Shown here one piece after another: positions 31,510-34,766 of a DNA stretch of 34,766 bases. The stretch is from Streptomyces albicerus (GTDB lineage: Bacteria; Actinomycetota; Actinomycetes; Streptomycetales; Streptomycetaceae). Where the stretch lies: the NCBI RefSeq assembly GCF_008905045.1, contig NZ_VWMY01000022.1:137425-172190 (forward strand). The letters run 5' to 3'. Under the pieces are notes generated by a model. It did no database searches. It was not told the origin of the DNA and saw nothing but the letters and a program-made list of their open reading frames with translations. Position numbers and translations under genes: made by a program. How positions within the stretch are numbered: position 1 is the first letter of the stretch; each line of letters starts with the position of its first letter.

Positions 31510-32946
31510 ATGCGCCGAGCAAAGATCGTCTGTACATTGGGCCCCGCCACCGACTCGTACGACCAGATCAAGGCACTGGTCGAAGCCGGAATGGACGTAG
31601 CCCGCTTCAACCTCAGCCACGGCGGATACGCCGACCACGAGGAGCGCTACCAGCGCGTGCGAAAGGCCTCCGACGAGACCGGCCGCAGCGTCGGAATCCT
31701 CGCCGACCTTCAAGGCCCGAAGATCCGACTCGGCCGCTTCACCGAAGGCCCCGTACTCCTTGAACGCGGAGACACCTTCACCATCACCGTCGAAGAAGGC
31801 GTCCAGGGCGACCGCCAGACCTGCGGCACCACCTACGACGGACTCGCGGCCGACGTCACCACCGGCGAACGCATCCTCGTCGACGACGGCAAAGTCTGCC
31901 TCGAAGTCACCTCCGTCGACGGACCCCGCATCCACACCACCGTCGTCGAAGGCGGCATGGTCTCCGACAACAAGGGACTGAACCTCCCCGGCGTCGCGGT
32001 CTCCGTCCCCGCCCTCTCGGAGAAGGACGAGGCAGACCTCCGCTGGGCCCTGCGCACGGGCTTCGACGTCATCGCACTGTCCTTCGTCCGCAGCGGACGC
32101 GACATCGAAGACGTCCACCGCATCATGAAAGAAGAAGGCCGCCACCTCCCCGTCATCGCCAAGGTCGAAAAGCCCCAAGCCGTCGACAACATCGACGACA
32201 TCGTCGCCGCCTTCGACGGCATCATGGTCGCCCGAGGCGACCTGGGTGTGGAGATGCCCCTGGAGCAGGTCCCGATCGTCCAGAAGCGCGCCATCAAACT
32301 CGCGAAGAGGAACGCCAAGCCCGTCATCGTCGCCACCCAGATGCTCGACTCGATGATCGACAACTCCCGCCCGACCAGGGCCGAGGCGTCGGATGTCGCC
32401 AACGCGGTGATCGACGGCACCGACGCCGTGATGCTCTCCGGCGAGACGAGCGTCGGCAAGTACCCCATCGAGACGGTCCGCACGATGGCCCGCATCGTCG
32501 AGGCGGCAGAGGAGGACATCCTCGCCAAGGGCCTCCCGCCGCTGACCGAACGCAACAAGCCCCGCACACAGGCCGGCGCGGTAGCCCGAGCGGCAGCGGA
32601 AATGGGCGACTTCCTGGGCGCCAAGTTCATGGTCGCCTTCACGCAGAGCGGGGACACGGTCCGCCGCCTCTCTCGCTACAGGTCACCCATCCCGCTGCTC
32701 GCCTTCACCCCGGACCCGGCGACGCGCTCCCAGCTGAACCTGACGTGGGGCGTGGAGACGTTCCTCGGCCCGCACGTCGACTCGACGGACGCGATGGTCG
32801 ACCAGGTCGACGAACTCTTGTTGAAGTACGGCCGCTGCCAGAAGGGCGACATCGTCGTCATCACGGCCGGCTCGCCGCCCGGGGTCTCGGGCTCGACGAA
32901 CCTGGTGCGGGTGCATCACATCGGCGAGGACGACAGCCCCAAGTAG
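31510..32946 (+). CDS. pyk: pyruvate kinase
   Basis: 478 aa, normal length for a bacterial pyruvate kinase. It converts phosphoenolpyruvate and ADP to pyruvate and ATP, the last step of glycolysis. Seen are KIVCTLGPATDSYDQIKALV at the start, ARFNLSHG, LADLQGPKIRLGRF, the catalytic stretch AKVEKPQAVDN, MVARGDLGVEMP (metal binding), ATQMLDSMI, the ANAVIDGTDAVMLSGET helix and an effector-type C-terminal domain (VAFTQSGDTVRRLSRYR). The missing ribosome-binding site and the close -10 box suggest a leaderless transcript. It is convergent with the LAGLIDADG gene, 10 bp apart. Streptomycetes commonly have two pyk genes; this is the copy near the PdtaR-type regulator. Confidence 0.95.
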   Translation: MRRAKIVCTLGPATDSYDQIKALVEAGMDVARFNLSHGGYADHEERYQRVRKASDETGRSVGILADLQGPKIRLGRFTEGPVLLERGDTFTITVEEGVQGDRQTCGTTYDGLAADVTTGERILVDDGKVCLEVTSVDGPRIHTTVVEGGMVSDNKGLNLPGVAVSVPALSEKDEADLRWALRTGFDVIALSFVRSGRDIEDVHRIMKEEGRHLPVIAKVEKPQAVDNIDDIVAAFDGIMVARGDLGVEMPLEQVPIVQKRAIKLAKRNAKPVIVATQMLDSMIDNSRPTRAEASDVANAVIDGTDAVMLSGETSVGKYPIETVRTMARIVEAAEEDILAKGLPPLTERNKPRTQAGAVARAAAEMGDFLGAKFMVAFTQSGDTVRRLSRYRSPIPLLAFTPDPATRSQLNLTWGVETFLGPHVDSTDAMVDQVDELLLKYGRCQKGDIVVITAGSPPGVSGSTNLVRVHHIGEDDSPK

Positions 32947-32956
32947 GGGGTGGGGG

Positions 32957-33736
32957 TCAGTACTTGGGGCCTACGTGGGTGTCCATCAAGGCGACGGATG
33001 CTTTGCGGGCGACTGAGATGTTGTACGCGTTTCCATGCCGGGTGCAGTGCTTCCACTCGATGCCGAGCTTGTCGAGGGTGTCGGTGTAGAGCTGACGGAT
33101 GTCGTCGGAGACATTGGTGAAGAAGTACCGGGGGTATTCGTAGCGCTTGCGCTCACCGGCGACGAGGCGAGTTGTCCAGTTGGTGATGCGGCACCCGTCA
33201 GAGTGGATGAGTCCCCGGATGAATTCCCATGGGTGGGCGTTGACGATCTCCTGTTGCCAGGGTTCGAGAGCGATGGTGCGGTCGTGCTTCATACCGGCAC
33301 CGTGCTGTGGAAACATGCACGTCCAGTGCTTGGTGTAGGACTTCACCTCGACGCAGCCCGGCTTGTGGCGCTGCTGGACGCTCGGGAGCGGCATCACCTT
33401 ACGCATGGCATCTTCGGCGGCTGCGATCAGCCCGGTCTGCAAGGCGTTGCAGAAGATGGACAAGTGATGCTGCTTGCGCTTCGAGATGATGTGGCCATCG
33501 CCAAGATAGAGGCCGAGTAGGTAGGCGTACGCGACCCTGTCGAACTCGCGGCCCGTGCATTGGGGGCAGTCCGTGGGCTGTTCGTACGTTTCACCGCGGG
33601 CTCGGCGATCTTCGCTGCGCCACCAGCCGATGGTCCCGCGTGGGATGTTCAGGCGCTCGGCGACTGTGCGATTCGGGACACCCTGGCGCATGAGCGCGAC
33701 AGCTTGGGCGCGAATCGAAGGGCTGTGCTGTTCCAT
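32957..33736 (-). CDS. free-standing HTH + LAGLIDADG homing-endonuclease-like protein
   Basis: 259 aa. Residues 5-40 form a helix-turn-helix of transposase/resolvase type (IRAQAVALMRQGVPNRTVAE, then RGTIGWW). CPQC at 57-60 may be half of a zinc knuckle. Two LAGLIDADG helices follow: YAYLLGLYLGDG (70-81) and EFIRGLIHSDG (171-181), each ending in the Asp that binds the catalytic metal (Asp80, Asp180). This is the single-chain homing-endonuclease layout. It is not within an intron or intein here. No ribosome-binding site precedes ATG 33736. Codon use is less G/C-biased than in neighbouring genes. It lies 3' of a tRNA gene and its terminator. WhiA shows that LAGLIDADG+HTH proteins can be regulators, so nuclease activity is not certain. 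Confidence 0.82.
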   Translation of the reverse strand: MEQHSPSIRAQAVALMRQGVPNRTVAERLNIPRGTIGWWRSEDRRARGETYEQPTDCPQCTGREFDRVAYAYLLGLYLGDGHIISKRKQHHLSIFCNALQTGLIAAAEDAMRKVMPLPSVQQRHKPGCVEVKSYTKHWTCMFPQHGAGMKHDRTIALEPWQQEIVNAHPWEFIRGLIHSDGCRITNWTTRLVAGERKRYEYPRYFFTNVSDDIRQLYTDTLDKLGIEWKHCTRHGNAYNISVARKASVALMDTHVGPKY

Positions 33737-33774
33737 GCGGACACTCTGTGCGACTGATCGCTACAGTGTGCAGC

Positions 33775-33812
33775 AAAAAGCGGACGTTCACGAGAACGGG
33801 AACATCCGCTTT
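33775..33812 (-). terminator. intrinsic terminator downstream of the tRNA
   Basis: On the minus strand AAAGCGGATGTTC (33812-33800) pairs with GAACGTCCGCTTT (33789-33777). The stem is 13 bp including one G-U pair, and a TTTTT run ends it. It is a textbook rho-independent terminator, oriented with the tRNA, separating it from the LAGLIDADG gene. Confidence 0.85.
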
Positions 33813-33822
33813 CCAATAGCGA

Positions 33823-33837
33823 CCTTGGAAACCAAGG
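33823..33837 (-). other. short hairpin in the tRNA 3' trailer
   Basis: CCTTGG-TTT-CCAAGG on the minus strand, a perfect 6-bp stem starting 5 nt after the tRNA discriminator base. It may be a processing determinant. It precedes the main terminator. Confidence 0.6.
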
Positions 33838-33842
33838 AAAAG

Positions 33843-33915
33843 TGCCCCGAGTCGGATTCGAACCGACGCTGTATGGGTTTTGAATCCATCGCCTCTTCCG
33901 CTGGGCTACCGGGGC
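33843..33915 (-). tRNA. tRNA with anticodon CAA (Leu, UUG) but short variable loop
   Basis: 73 nt, no encoded CCA. Acceptor GCCCCGG pairs with TCGGGGC (last pair G-U), discriminator A73. The D arm is GCCC/AGGC with GG in the loop. The T arm GTCGG-TTCGAAT-CCGAC is perfect. The anticodon arm ATGGA-TTCAAAA-CCCAT gives loop T32 T33 C34 A35 A36, that is CAA, with an A-C mismatch at 31-39. The variable region is only ACAGC (5 nt). Bacterial tRNA-Leu normally has a long variable arm, so this is a class I body with a Leu anticodon. Annotation pipelines will probably call it tRNA-Leu; charging by LeuRS is doubtful. It is followed by two hairpins and is divergent from the PdtaR gene. Confidence 0.85.
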
Positions 33916-34015
33916 CCCTTCGAAACGAAGGTCAGTGGTCTCCCGCCGTGTCACCACCATACCGTAGCTGGGTACGCTCTTGGGAGCAGTACCCCGCCCT
34001 GAACGAGGAGCCCCC

Positions 34016-34672
34016 GTGACCGCCCCCGAGTCGCCCCAGCCCGTAGACGCGCCCGACGACGACAAGTCGCACGTGCCTCCGCTGACGACCCGTGTCGTCA
34101 TCGCTGAGGACGAGGCGTTGATCCGTCTCGACCTCAAGGAGATGCTCGAAGAAGAGGGGTACTCCGTTGTAGGCGAGGCCGGTGACGGTGAAGAGGCCGT
34201 CGAGCTTGCCCGGGAGCATCGCCCGGATCTGGTGATCCTCGATGTGAAGATGCCGAAGCTCGACGGCATCTCCGCCGCGGAGAAGATCGCAGAGGAGTCC
34301 ATTGCTCCGGTGCTGATGCTGACCGCGTTCTCGCAGCGCGATCTCGTCGAGCGGGCGAGGGACGCCGGTGCGATGGCGTATCTCGTGAAGCCGTTCAGTA
34401 AGAGCGATGTCGTTCCGGCGATCGAGATGGCCGTCTCGCGGTTCACGGAGTTGAAGGCGCTGGAGAAGGAGATCGAGGATCTCACGCAGCGTCTGGAGAC
34501 CCGGAAGCTCGTCGATCGTGCGAAGTCCGTGTTGCAGACCGAGTACGGGCTGACGGAGCCTGCCGCGTTCCGGTGGATTCAGAAGACGTCGATGGACCGT
34601 CGTATGTCGATGCAGCAGGTTGCCGAGGCGGTCATTCTGGATGCCGAGGAGAAGAAGGCCGCGAAGGACTGA
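34016..34672 (+). CDS. pdtaR: PdtaR-type response regulator with ANTAR RNA-binding domain
   Basis: 218 aa. After a ~22-residue acidic/Pro tail comes a receiver domain with Glu31-Asp32, phospho-acceptor Asp76 (LVILDVKMPKLDG), Thr103 and Lys125 (YLVKPFSKSD). A connecting coiled coil (RFTELKALEKEIEDLTQRLE) leads to the C-terminal three-helix ANTAR domain (about 154-210: LVDRAKSVLQTEYGLTEPAA, RRMSMQQVAEAVI). ANTAR proteins bind paired hexaloop hairpins in nascent RNA to prevent termination. The PdtaS/PdtaR system is conserved in actinobacteria. GTG 34016 was chosen for GAGGAG seven bases upstream; reading from 33980 lacks such a site. No kinase is beside it in the window. Codons are more T-ended than in most genes here. 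Confidence 0.92.
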   Translation: MTAPESPQPVDAPDDDKSHVPPLTTRVVIAEDEALIRLDLKEMLEEEGYSVVGEAGDGEEAVELAREHRPDLVILDVKMPKLDGISAAEKIAEESIAPVLMLTAFSQRDLVERARDAGAMAYLVKPFSKSDVVPAIEMAVSRFTELKALEKEIEDLTQRLETRKLVDRAKSVLQTEYGLTEPAAFRWIQKTSMDRRMSMQQVAEAVILDAEEKKAAKD

Positions 34673-34698
34673 GCGCGGGCTAGGCACTGTTTCTCGGA

Positions 34699-34766
34699 TC
34701 ATGTGCGGAGCCAGATGAGGAGGGTTGCGAGGGTGAGGGTGCCGAGGTAGATGTAGGCGCGTTTCT
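34699..34766 (-). CDS. 3' end of a probable IS5-type transposase (runs off the window)
   Basis: Reading in from the window edge on the minus strand, the last 21 codons before a TGA at 34701-34699 give KRAYIYLGTLTLATLLIWLR and a final Thr. This ending resembles the C-termini of IS5-like transposases of Streptomyces as I recall them (RAY/RAHxYxGTxxxAxxxIWLR). Only 68 bp are visible, so terminal repeats and target duplications cannot be checked. The family is tentative. Confidence 0.5.
   Translation of the reverse strand, partial: KRAYIYLGTLTLATLLIWLRT

Noticed and set aside
33843..33915. Reading the tRNA as an ordinary class II tRNA-Leu or as tRNA-Trp/Sec by shifting the anticodon
   Set aside because: The variable region is only 5 nt, and shifting the anticodon stem to give another triplet breaks the ATGG/CCAT pairing. 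CAA is the only reading that keeps T33 and a 7-nt loop.

Overview
The window is high-GC actinobacterial chromosomal DNA, almost certainly Streptomyces. Third codon positions are strongly G/C, many genes start with GTG, and a dispersed GGCTGGTCGCGCAGTTCC..GCGCCCC hairpin element recurs between genes. Orphan regulators and a PdtaR-type ANTAR regulator close to pyruvate kinase fit as well. No tools were used, so all family assignments rest on motifs and on recall of family members.

Region 1 (1-12.7 kb). A stand-alone cytochrome b gene is followed by a compact catabolic cluster whose content and divergent layout match the mycobacterial/rhodococcal KstR2 regulon. That regulon degrades the last two steroid rings (C and D) via HIP-CoA. 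The genes are a paired acyl-CoA dehydrogenase (FadE31/FadE32-like), IpdF, the TetR repressor KstR2, FadA6, IpdC, IpdB, IpdA, EchA20 and two SDRs like Rv3549c and Rv3548c. The echA20-ipdA-ipdB-ipdC operon is coupled by 1-4 nt overlaps and ends in a SIMPL-domain (DUF541) gene that I do not recall from the classical clusters. The two divergent promoter regions (fadE|ipdF and echA20|SDR) each carry the near-palindrome CTAACAAnnGTTTGGT, close to the published KstR2 motif. FadD3 and FadE30 are not in the window.

Region 2 (12.7-22.1 kb). A large LAL/LuxR regulator with an in-frame 9-bp repeat comes first. Next is an unclassified protein with a glycine-zipper hydrophobic segment. A minus-strand operon follows: GH35 beta-galactosidase, a HExxH metallopeptidase-like protein with a C-terminal zinc ribbon, and an ankyrin-repeat protein. 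It faces an AraC-type regulator that is followed directly by an AroQ chorismate mutase.

Region 3 (22.1-31.4 kb). A receiver-only response regulator sits behind a promoter with 21-bp-phased direct repeats, followed by aminopeptidase N. A repeat-rich intergenic stretch separates it from an orphan DesA/DesB-like pair (PLP decarboxylase and lysine N-hydroxylase, overlapping by 4 nt). Then come a Tat-exported 5'-nucleotidase-type phosphoesterase on the minus strand and a second SIMPL-domain gene.

Region 4 (31.4-34.77 kb). Pyruvate kinase is probably leaderless. Convergent to it is a free-standing HTH-LAGLIDADG protein. Upstream of that, on the same strand, lies an unusual 73-nt tRNA with a CAA anticodon but no long variable arm, followed by two hairpins, one of them a textbook intrinsic terminator. 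The PdtaR ANTAR regulator runs the other way. The window ends in the 3' end of what looks like a transposase. This tRNA/LAGLIDADG/transposase neighbourhood and the steroid-ring cluster are the parts most worth following up.
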